From Oscillospiraceae bacterium (GTDB taxonomy: Bacteria > Bacillota > Clostridia > Oscillospirales > CAG-272): a DNA stretch of 64,000 nt. Numbering within the stretch: the stretch's first letter is position 1; each line of letters starts with the position of its first letter. A program made the position numbers and the translations under genes. Of this stretch, positions 44,871 through 53,874 are shown one piece after another. A model generated the notes under the pieces. It was not told the origin of the DNA and ran no database searches. It saw only the letters and a program-made list of their open reading frames with translations. The stretch lies in assembly GCA_015064885.1 (NCBI GenBank), contig SVRJ01000003.1, positions 1 to 64,000 of the forward strand. The letters are read 5' to 3'.

Positions 44871-46190
44871 TCAATTCACACTATTCACAACACCGGCAAA
44901 AAGAACTGCACCGTAGCTATCTGTGATCACGAACCCGAAGGCTCTGTCAACGATGTAGTCGTGATATACCTCCTCATATCCATCAAGAGGACCTGCCGCG
45001 CCTGCCATCGGCATAACGGTAACAGCCGCACCTTCGATGCCCCTATCATTCACGTCGATGCTACACTTATGGATAACACCGTCGCAAGCAAGCTTCTCGT
45101 CTGTTACGTTTGAAAGGTCGCACTGTTCAAAATCAAACAGATCGTTGATTCCAAAATCGTTTTTGAGTATCTCGGCGAGATCACCGTCAAAGGAAGCCTT
45201 GTATTCCGGGAAAAAGACTCTTGTGTGATGCAAAAGCTTGTTTTCCTCATCAATGTATCCGTAATCACCGAGATTGTTGATATTGTAAATGTTGTCCGAG
45301 GTGAATACTTCCTCAAGAGTATGTCCGTCGGTGGGAAGGATAAACTTAATATCAAAGCCGTGCTCTGTTCTTGTGTAGAATGAGGTATATCCCTCTCCTT
45401 CGTAGATGTTACCGTTAAAATAATAGCCTTGAAGCAGCTTGGTGTTTATCATGCTTCCGTCTGCGTTTTTGAAATCATACGCCTTATCGGTAAACTTAAG
45501 CTCGTCACCATCCTCGTTCCAAACCTCTTTGAGATAGAACGTATTGATGAGCGTGATCAAGGTCTCGGGTGACAGATCGAGGTCACTGTCAATAACACCG
45601 TGTGTTTTGTCCTTGATATAGGCGTTGATCGCCTTCTCGCCCTCACTCGTCTTAAAGTTCACGCTGAACAAGTCGCAGTTAAAGTTACTTGCAAGATCGT
45701 TTATACCATCTTCTTTGAGCGTAGTATTCTTATCCACCCAAATAGAATTTGCAAGCTCCTCGAATGCGAGGATCTTCTTGTTATTCATCATATTGGTGTA
45801 GTAATACTCGCGGTTGGAGAAGGCATAAAGCACCTTGGTGAAATTCTTTACCTCATCGTAGGTAACACCCACGGCGTTCAGTATTTCATCCCTTGTTTCG
45901 CCGCCCGAACACTCGGTTGCAAGAGCGAGTGCCATATAGACCGACACGGGCGAGATGCAAATATTCGATTGCTTATTGCTGTCTGCATAGACCTCATAGG
46001 TAAGCTTTGAAGCAAAGGCATCTAACTTGTCAAGGAAATTCTCATAGCTTTCTTCTTTCGCATCCGAGTATTCGACCTCAATTGCTTTCGCCGCAAGTGC
46101 CAAGGAATAATTCTCGGGATTTACGGCGCAGGATGAAAAAGCGAGACATATTGTTAAAACGAGAATTAACGATATAAATTTCTTCATCAC
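44871..46190 (-). CDS. Serpin family lipoprotein (serine protease inhibitor-like)
   Basis: Lipobox LAFSSCAV; SNICISPVSVYMALALATECSGGETRDEILNAVGV; INTFYLKEVWNEDGDELKF; hinge VNDRGIEGAAVTVMPMAG; FGFVITDSYGAVLFAGVVNSV. Confidence 0.93.
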   Translation of the reverse strand: MMKKFISLILVLTICLAFSSCAVNPENYSLALAAKAIEVEYSDAKEESYENFLDKLDAFASKLTYEVYADSNKQSNICISPVSVYMALALATECSGGETRDEILNAVGVTYDEVKNFTKVLYAFSNREYYYTNMMNNKKILAFEELANSIWVDKNTTLKEDGINDLASNFNCDLFSVNFKTSEGEKAINAYIKDKTHGVIDSDLDLSPETLITLINTFYLKEVWNEDGDELKFTDKAYDFKNADGSMINTKLLQGYYFNGNIYEGEGYTSFYTRTEHGFDIKFILPTDGHTLEEVFTSDNIYNINNLGDYGYIDEENKLLHHTRVFFPEYKASFDGDLAEILKNDFGINDLFDFEQCDLSNVTDEKLACDGVIHKCSIDVNDRGIEGAAVTVMPMAGAAGPLDGYEEVYHDYIVDRAFGFVITDSYGAVLFAGVVNSVN

Positions 46191-46207
46191 ATAGACTCCT
46201 TTCTGTT

Positions 46208-46444
46208 TTATTTCCGTTTAAATATACGTATAATAACCGATACGACTATTGAAATAATACCAAACGCGGCAAGCAAGAAATATATTCCGCTATGTTGCCG
46301 GAAAAACACAAAAACCAACGTGTAGAGGTCTGCTCCGCCAATTACGTCCTTATCATTCGCAGAAATAACCGAAAGTATAGCAGCTACACATATAAGGATA
46401 ATTCCAAGAACAAGAAGTAAGGTTGCAACAAATTTTCTTTTCAT
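46208..46444 (-). CDS. Small two-TM membrane protein
   Basis: 78-aa ORF with two hydrophobic helices and RBS (AGGAGGTGC) upstream. Confidence 0.6.
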   Translation of the reverse strand: MKRKFVATLLLVLGIILICVAAILSVISANDKDVIGGADLYTLVFVFFRQHSGIYFLLAAFGIISIVVSVIIRIFKRK

Positions 46445-46533
46445 AGAAGCACCTCCTTTGTGATATTATTTCCGCCTATGCAGGCGAGATCACACCTTGA
46501 AGAATTCGCCATTCACTAAATACAGTATACGCC

Positions 46534-47388
46534 TTATTGCGGAAGTATATCGACCGTGATCAGCTCGGGCGGATTGAACACCCTCGGCAAAAGGTCCTTA
46601 CATAATCCTCTGCTGACTATCATGACAGTATCATCCGAGAGGCTATATTCTCCACCGTCATATTCAGGGAAAAATCCGTCTGTAGGTGTAAAAAGTCCCT
46701 TTCCGGTAAAGGGTATCTGAACCTGACCGCCGTGATTATGACCAGACAGAACAAGATCAAACTTATACTTTGAATAAAGATCCGCCTGCTGAGGTCTGTG
46801 TGAAAGAAGAACCGAGAATGAATCCTCTCCGGCCTCTCTGTACAGCTCTCCGAGTGCGTTATCAAACGGCAAAAGTGACTCAGAAGTCTTATCCCCAAAA
46901 CCAAACAGATCATCTATACCGCATATTTTGATGCTTTGACCGTTGACCGTAAGCTCTATAACGTCACCGTCGAGCACGGTTACTCCGTACGTGCGTACAA
47001 GTGTTTTAAGCTCTTCGCATCTTCCTGTCCTGTATTCATGGTTACCCGTGGTATAATAGCAGGTATATTTCTTGCCTATAGCACGCAGAAGAGCCTCGGC
47101 ATTGTCGGTTTTTCTGTCTTCATCGAAGAGATCTCCAATTATAAGTACAACGTCGGGATCCTGATCTTCTATCGCGGAAACGAGCTTTTTTTGGTCCTTG
47201 CCGTAGCTTGAAGCGTGATGGTCTGTTATAACGCATAGCCTTATACCGCTATCCACCTTATCAGAATACACACTGTAGGTGCTTACGGTAAGCCCCTGCC
47301 AGAGCACCGCGGTAAGAAGGGCAAGAATGAGAACGGCACATGATCCGAGTACGGCAATTCTTTTTTTATTAAGTAACTTTCTTTTCAT
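46534..47388 (-). CDS. Membrane-anchored metallophosphoesterase
   Basis: LCVITDHHASSYG...DVVLIIGDLFDE...YYTTGNHEYRTGR...LSHRP...LVLSGHNHGGQVQIPF. Confidence 0.93.
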   Translation of the reverse strand: MKRKLLNKKRIAVLGSCAVLILALLTAVLWQGLTVSTYSVYSDKVDSGIRLCVITDHHASSYGKDQKKLVSAIEDQDPDVVLIIGDLFDEDRKTDNAEALLRAIGKKYTCYYTTGNHEYRTGRCEELKTLVRTYGVTVLDGDVIELTVNGQSIKICGIDDLFGFGDKTSESLLPFDNALGELYREAGEDSFSVLLSHRPQQADLYSKYKFDLVLSGHNHGGQVQIPFTGKGLFTPTDGFFPEYDGGEYSLSDDTVMIVSRGLCKDLLPRVFNPPELITVDILPQ

Positions 47389-47448
47389 ATTCTGAACGTC
47401 TCTTCCCTTCCCGAAAATTTTATTCTCGCAATTTCTCTCAATAAGGCC

Positions 47449-49206
47449 TTATTTCACCTTGAGCTTTTCCACGTACTCACGATCCGGCTTTACGTATGCC
47501 GAATAATTCGTATGATATATAACGAAGCCCGGCTTTGCTCCGCTCGGCTTCTTTACGTGCTTTGCATAGGTATAATCCACCTCTGCCATAGGAGAATCGG
47601 ACAGCGAGGAGTGTACTGCGGCTATCATCGCAGCCTCTGTAAAGTCCTTTTCACTCGGCTCCTCTCCGCTGCACACCATTATGCAGTGAGAACCGGGCGC
47701 ATTCTTTGCGTGGAACCAATAATCGTAGTTCTCTGCCTCCTTATGTGTAAGAAGGTCGTTTTGAATATTGTTTCTTCCGCAGAGCACGGTATACCCTCCG
47801 CTCGTTCTGAATTTGAGGAAATCTGCCTTTTTCTTTTTCTGAACGCCTCCGTGCTTCATCTTTGACGAATATCCCGAGGTGTACAGCTCCTCGCGTATAT
47901 CGGCGAGCTCTGTCGGGGTGGTTGCACGTGAAAGGCAGTCGAAGACCGTTTTTATATATTCGAGCTCCCTCTTTGCGTTTTCTATCTGAACGATAAGCAC
48001 CTCGGAGGCTTTTTTTGCTTTATTGTATTTTTTATAATAATATCCCGCATTCTGAGACGGACTCATGCTCTTATCAAGCTTGAGTGTCACCGTAGCGAAG
48101 CCGCCTTCCTCGGTATAGCTTGAGTAATCTGTGAGAGTGACCTCCTCGTCACCTCTTTTTATTGCATATATGTTTGACGTGATAAGATCGCCCTTGAGCT
48201 TATACTCGTCCATCCTTTTGCTTTCTTCAAGCTCCGCATACTGCTTGTTCAGCTTCTTTTCTATCCTTGCCTCCGCATTGCAAAGAAGCTTCAGAATATC
48301 CGACGCGCGGCTTCTGACCATAGCATCGTTATCTCTGTCAGCAAAGCACTTGTCAAGCATAGCGCACGGAGAGTCAAAGCACACCGTCTCCTTTCCCTCA
48401 TACGAGGTAAGCCTTGCGAACGAATAATCCACGACACGGCTGCCGTCGTAAACTGCCGACGGAGAATATCTGCCCTCACGTACGTCTGAGAAAAATTCAA
48501 AAAACGTCTTTGCAAGCAGAGATATGTTGCACCGGCCCATTACGGTATCCGTGTGCTTGCTTGCTCTGTAGACTATCTCTCCGGCATTTGAACGGCTTAT
48601 TCCGCAGAAGGTGTCGGTTATATATTTTTGGGCGGGAGTATCGGGGTCTGCTTCTCTGAATATTCTCACAGCATCCTCATAAGAGGCTTTAAGAGGATCC
48701 TTTTTGTTCTGTGTTGGGGGAAGCTCATACAGAAAGCCGGGGAGCACCTGCCTTTTGGACGAGGTGGTGATATCAACACATTTGAGAGCGTTGAGCACTC
48801 TGTTCTCACCGTCTGTGAGAATGATGTTCGAATAACGTCCCATTACCTCACAGTAAAGCCTCTTGACACATTCAAAGCCCATCTCGTCTCTTGCATTGAA
48901 TTCAAAAAGAGCAACTCTTTCAAAATCTATCTGTTCTATTTTTGTAAGCAAGGCACCTGTAATATGCTTGCGAAGACTCAGACAAAAGGTAGGCGGTGAG
49001 GGAGGATTCTCTCTCGCTATATCGGTAAAGGATATCCTGCCGCATGATCCGGAATTTACAACTATTCTCTTTCCGCCGCTTCTCGAACGGATGTTTATCA
49101 CTATCTCATCCTTCTCGGGCTGGTATACCTTTTCTACTCTTGCCCCGAGCGACTCGCGCTCTATCTCATAAAGGGCGCATCTCATCATTCCCGCATCGAA
49201 TGCCAT
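47449..49206 (-). CDS. NFACT family protein / RqcH homolog
   Basis: MAFDAGMMRCALYEIERESLGARVEKVYQPEKDEIVINIRS; coiled coil; YDYWFHAKNAPGSHCIMVCSGEEPSEKDFTEAAMIAA. Confidence 0.93.
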   Translation of the reverse strand: MAFDAGMMRCALYEIERESLGARVEKVYQPEKDEIVINIRSRSGGKRIVVNSGSCGRISFTDIARENPPSPPTFCLSLRKHITGALLTKIEQIDFERVALFEFNARDEMGFECVKRLYCEVMGRYSNIILTDGENRVLNALKCVDITTSSKRQVLPGFLYELPPTQNKKDPLKASYEDAVRIFREADPDTPAQKYITDTFCGISRSNAGEIVYRASKHTDTVMGRCNISLLAKTFFEFFSDVREGRYSPSAVYDGSRVVDYSFARLTSYEGKETVCFDSPCAMLDKCFADRDNDAMVRSRASDILKLLCNAEARIEKKLNKQYAELEESKRMDEYKLKGDLITSNIYAIKRGDEEVTLTDYSSYTEEGGFATVTLKLDKSMSPSQNAGYYYKKYNKAKKASEVLIVQIENAKRELEYIKTVFDCLSRATTPTELADIREELYTSGYSSKMKHGGVQKKKKADFLKFRTSGGYTVLCGRNNIQNDLLTHKEAENYDYWFHAKNAPGSHCIMVCSGEEPSEKDFTEAAMIAAVHSSLSDSPMAEVDYTYAKHVKKPSGAKPGFVIYHTNYSAYVKPDREYVEKLKVK

Positions 49207-49261
49207 ACCGCGCCTCCTTTCATACGTTTAATCGCGGACCTCTCCGCATGAATTTAAAGAA

Positions 49262-49294
49262 TGGGGTATTGCAAGATCGGTGCAATACCCCGTA
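49262..49294 (-). terminator. Hairpin after HAD gene (weak terminator)
   Basis: GGGGTATTGCA...TGCAATACCCC; only weak U-run on minus strand. Confidence 0.5.
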
Positions 49295-49308
49295 ATACGC
49301 TGTTATTA

Positions 49309-50130
49309 TCAGCCGAACATTACCTCATCGACCTCATTGAGTGACGGGAATACGAAATCCGGTTTTTCCGCAACGCTTGCTGCGTCAACGTCTTCCATAT
49401 GTGTTTCGCCCGAAAGGACGAGGACTGCGGTAACACCGTGCTTCTTTCCGAGCGCTATATCAGTGTAGAGTCTGTCACCGAATATGCACATTCTCTCTCT
49501 TGCTATCTCTGTAGCCTCGCTGATCATCTCGACCGTCTCTGCATAGGGCTTGCCGAAATATGTGGGAACCTTTCCCGTAGATGCAGTACAGAATGCCGCG
49601 ATAGCTCCGCTGTCGGGAATAAAGCCTGTCTCTGTGGGGCAGTTGAAATCGGGGTGCGTGGAAAGATATTCTGCGCCGTTTCTGATAAATCTGCAGGCGT
49701 TGTCAAGCTTCTCATACGTAAGAGAAGTATCAAAGCTTGTAACAACTATATCAGCACTTTCCTCTTTACCTGTAAGAACGTTTATTCCGTTAGCCTTAAA
49801 GTCTGCAACAAGCTCGTCCGTGCCTACGAGATAAACAGATTTTCCGGGTCTGTGGCGCTTAAGAAATTCTATTGTAACGTCTCCCGACGTCATTATTTCT
49901 TCTCTTGTTGGTGAAAAACCGAGCTTTGTGAGCTTGCTTACGTAGAAATCACTTGTATGCGACGCATTGTTTGTGAAGAAAAGAACGCGTCTTCCGCTCT
50001 TACGGAGATTGTTGATAAAGCGTACGGCATAATCAAACACGTTATATCCAAGATAAATGGTTCCGTCCATATCAAAGATATAAAGATCCTTTTCAAGTAA
50101 AATGCCGTTGTCGGGGTTCTTAAAGTCCAT
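49309..50130 (-). CDS. HAD-IIA family hydrolase (NagD-like)
   Basis: LYIFDMDGTIYLGYNVFDYAVRFINNLRKSGRRVLFFTNNAS...MCIFGDRLYTDIALGKKHGV. Confidence 0.93.
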   Translation of the reverse strand: MDFKNPDNGILLEKDLYIFDMDGTIYLGYNVFDYAVRFINNLRKSGRRVLFFTNNASHTSDFYVSKLTKLGFSPTREEIMTSGDVTIEFLKRHRPGKSVYLVGTDELVADFKANGINVLTGKEESADIVVTSFDTSLTYEKLDNACRFIRNGAEYLSTHPDFNCPTETGFIPDSGAIAAFCTASTGKVPTYFGKPYAETVEMISEATEIARERMCIFGDRLYTDIALGKKHGVTAVLVLSGETHMEDVDAASVAEKPDFVFPSLNEVDEVMFG

Positions 50131-50252
50131 AACAATTACCTCTCTGTGTATGTAACAAAAATTTTATTACTAATATTATATCACAGACTTGATTTTTTTA
50201 CAAGAGTATGTTATAATATTATTTGTAAATTTACTATTGAGGATAGGAAAAC

Positions 50253-51110
50253 ATGTACAAGAAAAAAATCATTGGAATAGACGTCGGAGGCTCCACTACC
50301 AAAATAGTCGGATTTGACCTGAGCAAGAATGCTCCCGAGCTCATACCCCCGATGTTTGTAAAGGCAACAGACCAGCTGACAAGCATTTACGGTGCCTTCG
50401 GAAAATTCACTCTCGAAAACGGAATAGCCCTCTCCGATATAGATTCAATACTTATGACCGGAGTCGGTGCATCTTATATAAACGATCCGATATACTCTCT
50501 CGAGTGCAGAAAGGTCGACGAATTCTCGAGTATAGGACGCGGCGGTCTTTACCTTTCCGGACTTAACGAGGCGATCGTCGTATCCATGGGAACGGGTACC
50601 GCTCTCATCCACGCAAAAAAGGTTGGATCAGACGTACAGACCACCTACCTTGGCGGTACGGGCGTAGGAGGCGGAACTATAGTAGGCCTTTCCCGCAAAA
50701 TGCTCGGAATTGACGACATAACTCATCTTGAATCACTTTGCGAGGGCGGAAATCTCGACAAGGTAGACCTGCGTATAAAGAACCTTTCCAAAAAGAAAAC
50801 GTATGAGAACATGAACGACGATCTCACCGCGTCTAACTTCGGAAATCTCTCCGATCTTGCAAACAAGCACGATATTGCGCTCGGTCTCTGCAATATGGTT
50901 GCCGAAACTATAGGAATGATCGCGGTGTTTGCCGCAAGATCCTACGGAATAAAGGATATTGTACTCACGGGAAATCTCACAACGATCTCAACGATAAACG
51001 ATACCATACTTACCTTCAACCGCCTTTTCGGAATGAATTTCATAACTCCGGATATGGCCCAGTACGGAACTGTAATAGGCGCGGCACTCAGTGCGAACGC
51101 ATTTAAATAA
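50253..51110 (+). CDS. coaW: Type II pantothenate kinase
   Basis: IIGIDVGGSTTKIVGFD...ILMTGVGASYI...VVSMGTGTALI...YLGGTGVGGGTIVGLSRK. Confidence 0.9.
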   Translation: MYKKKIIGIDVGGSTTKIVGFDLSKNAPELIPPMFVKATDQLTSIYGAFGKFTLENGIALSDIDSILMTGVGASYINDPIYSLECRKVDEFSSIGRGGLYLSGLNEAIVVSMGTGTALIHAKKVGSDVQTTYLGGTGVGGGTIVGLSRKMLGIDDITHLESLCEGGNLDKVDLRIKNLSKKKTYENMNDDLTASNFGNLSDLANKHDIALGLCNMVAETIGMIAVFAARSYGIKDIVLTGNLTTISTINDTILTFNRLFGMNFITPDMAQYGTVIGAALSANAFK

Positions 51111-51116
51111 GCATAT

Positions 51117-51160
51117 AAAAAACAGCTCGGAATACAAACGGTGTTCCGAGCTGTTTTTAA
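51117..51160. terminator. Bidirectional terminator
   Basis: AACAGCTCGGAA...TTCCGAGCTGTTTTT between convergent genes. Confidence 0.85.
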
Positions 51161-51165
51161 TCGGA

Positions 51166-52443
51166 TCAGTTTATTGCGATCCCCTCAAAAAGGGCGATCT
51201 TAGGTCCGGTATATCTTCCCGAGCATATCTCACAGTCGGATAGCCTTACCGAGCTGAGAGCCTCGCTGAGCTTACCCGATATGGATATTCCGGTCATGGG
51301 AATGACCTTATCTCCGTCGCAATAATAAGCGAGTCTTACCTCTCCGCCTATATAATCGTTATAGGCATCGACCTGAAGACCGGACATCGAAACGCATCTG
51401 AAATACGGCTCGCTTTTCAGCTCCTCGTCGGTGAGGCTTCCGGTAGCGACCTGCATGCAGGAAAGCTCACCGGTGACGGGTGCCTTCAGATACTGCGCAT
51501 ATCGGTTTCCACCGTAATAATTTGTAAACACTCCGTCCTTTACTATCTCGGTATCAATCAGGGTAATGCCGTCATTATCAAAAAGAGCAGACGCAACGCT
51601 TCCCTTTATAGCACCCTTCATGGTTATCGAAATTCTGTCGCCCTTCGCCTCTTTTTGGAGAGCGTCTCCTATAGAAAAAAGATTTGAATGGGTGTATACC
51701 GAAGAATAATTGGCATTGTGAGCGGCTTCAGAGAAAAGTCTGGCAAGCTCGTGTGCGTCGAGAGCCACCTTGCACGTGAGCGGTTCGGAAGGAGTGACTG
51801 CTCTGCCTCTGTCCCTTACCTCTCTCATCTTCTCTTCTATTTCTTCTCTTATCTCATCAGAATCGAAACTGTTAAAGCGTTTAGCCTCGTATAGCTCTAC
51901 AGACTCTCCGTCGGTCCACGTGGGTATAGCCTCTACCATGGCACTGTACTTTAATTCTCTCTTGTCGATACCGCGGCTGTTTTTCACGCTGACGGTATGC
52001 TTATTGATAAACACCTCGAGAGCATTTATCGATCCGTTTCCGTAGGTGTTTGCGGAAAATACCGCATCCGAAATGAGACGGGCAAGAGTCTTCGGCTCAT
52101 AGTCGGCAAAATCAGAGTCTATAGCTCCGTCAAGCGTCTCATTCGAAGGAAGCTCGTAATATTCGTTATCGATACGGCAAGCCTTTTCTGCGGCTGCCTG
52201 TATCTTTTCTCTTGCTTCATCCTCCTCGGTTGAGGCGTATATTTTGAAGCTTGCGTCACCCTTCTTTCCGTCGTGGTCTACGTAAACGGTAACGTCTGTA
52301 GAAGTAGTGTCGGTGCTTCTTACCGTTTCAAGCTTGCTGTGGACAAAGAAGAGCTCGTATGATTCTACTCTTTCGCTTCTTATCTTATAACCGCAAACGG
52401 CGGTGTTTTCTTTTAAAAGCTTTTCTATTATATCAGGTCTCAT
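51166..52443 (-). CDS. TldD/PmbA family protein (TldE/PmbA-like)
   Basis: PmbA-type architecture; ALFDNDGITLIDTEIVKDGVFTNYYGGNRYAQYL; partner of adjacent TldD. Confidence 0.85.
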   Translation of the reverse strand: MRPDIIEKLLKENTAVCGYKIRSERVESYELFFVHSKLETVRSTDTTSTDVTVYVDHDGKKGDASFKIYASTEEDEAREKIQAAAEKACRIDNEYYELPSNETLDGAIDSDFADYEPKTLARLISDAVFSANTYGNGSINALEVFINKHTVSVKNSRGIDKRELKYSAMVEAIPTWTDGESVELYEAKRFNSFDSDEIREEIEEKMREVRDRGRAVTPSEPLTCKVALDAHELARLFSEAAHNANYSSVYTHSNLFSIGDALQKEAKGDRISITMKGAIKGSVASALFDNDGITLIDTEIVKDGVFTNYYGGNRYAQYLKAPVTGELSCMQVATGSLTDEELKSEPYFRCVSMSGLQVDAYNDYIGGEVRLAYYCDGDKVIPMTGISISGKLSEALSSVRLSDCEICSGRYTGPKIALFEGIAIN

Positions 52444-53843
52444 GCCAACTTCACCTTAACCTTCAACGCAGGGCCGCCGTCAGAAACGCGCACCCATTCT
52501 TTATAACCCTTTCCGCATCCTCCGCTTCCGATGACCTTGAAGTCGTCGGATACCATCGAAATGGATTTCAGAAGATCGGGAACGTACCCGCTCATAACCA
52601 CGGGAGAGACGTAATTGTCTGTAAGCTTGCCGTCAACGATCTCTATACCGTATTCCGCAGTACACTGTATCTGCCAGTTCTTCGGGTCCTCCATGCCGTT
52701 ATTGGTCTTAAAGAGCATATATCCGTGCTTTACGGAGGCTATCATATCCTCGAGCTTGTCTTTTCCCGGCTCGAAGAAGGTATTTGTCATTCTCGAATAA
52801 GCCTTTCTCTTATACGACTCACGTCTTCCGTTACCCGTAGGCTCTGTTCCGAGCTGTGTCGCAGAAGCAAGGTCGGAAATACCGGCAACGAGGACACCGT
52901 CCTTGATTATCTGTGTATCGTGAGCCAATACTCCGTCGTCGTCAAAGAAATAGGAAGCGGTAGAAAGTGCGGAAGCCGCACCGTCGCGCATATTACATAT
53001 CGGAGATGCCACGTACTTTCCCACGTATTCCTTGGCAAGCGCTCTGTCCTTTACGAACTGGTCCATCTCAACTCCGTGACCGAACGCCTCGTGAGCGATA
53101 AGACCGCTTATCGTCGGGTCTGTTATAACGTCGTAAACGCCCGGTACTATCGGCTTTGCGTTTGCAAGCTTGCCGGCTCTTTCGACCAAGGGGGCAACTA
53201 TAGCGGGAAACGAAGCGATCACCTCGGATATGAGATGCGAGTAGACTCCGTCATAGGTCTGCACCATCTTTTCTCCGTCGCGAAGGACCAAAAACGCATT
53301 CATATTCACCCACGAATAGTTCTGGTCGAGCTCCCTGTTTTCGGTAATGAAAAGCTTTGATACGGTAAAGGGGGCTATAGAAACGAAGAAGTTCAATATC
53401 CTGCTGTCAAGAGCAAGAGCTTCATCTCTCATTTTTTCGCAAAACGCGAGAAGCTCACTGTCAGAATATTTGTCGCAGTCGCTCTCACGCGAGAATGACT
53501 GTACCATAGGCTCGTCCGAAAGGAGCTTTACGTCTATCGTATTATCAGAAAGCTCTCTGTCAAGCTCAAGGGAAGAAAGTATCCTCTTTGCAAGCTCTGC
53601 CTTATCCCCGCTTATATCATCGAGAGAATATTCGTAGAACGCCTTTCCGTTATGCATTTTTATAACGAATCCGCACTCGGAAAGACCACCCTCACCCATA
53701 ACGGAGCTGCGTCTGTCGGCAGCTATTCTTGAGGAAACGACGTGGCTTCCGAGAATACTGACGTAGGAGAAGGCCTTGGAAAGCTCTTTAACAAGAGCTT
53801 TACAGCCCTCGCGTCTCGAGTCAAGAAATTTTGAAAATGCCAT
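52440..53843 (-). CDS. tldD: TldD metalloprotease
   Basis: GLIAHEAFGHGVEMD (HExxxH); SYFFDDDGVLAHDTQIIKDGVLVAGISD; overlaps TldE start by 4 nt. Confidence 0.9.
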   Translation of the reverse strand: MAFSKFLDSRREGCKALVKELSKAFSYVSILGSHVVSSRIAADRRSSVMGEGGLSECGFVIKMHNGKAFYEYSLDDISGDKAELAKRILSSLELDRELSDNTIDVKLLSDEPMVQSFSRESDCDKYSDSELLAFCEKMRDEALALDSRILNFFVSIAPFTVSKLFITENRELDQNYSWVNMNAFLVLRDGEKMVQTYDGVYSHLISEVIASFPAIVAPLVERAGKLANAKPIVPGVYDVITDPTISGLIAHEAFGHGVEMDQFVKDRALAKEYVGKYVASPICNMRDGAASALSTASYFFDDDGVLAHDTQIIKDGVLVAGISDLASATQLGTEPTGNGRRESYKRKAYSRMTNTFFEPGKDKLEDMIASVKHGYMLFKTNNGMEDPKNWQIQCTAEYGIEIVDGKLTDNYVSPVVMSGYVPDLLKSISMVSDDFKVIGSGGCGKGYKEWVRVSDGGPALKVKVKLA

Positions 53844-53874
53844 TTCTTTTGATCTTCCTTTCAATTTTGATGAA

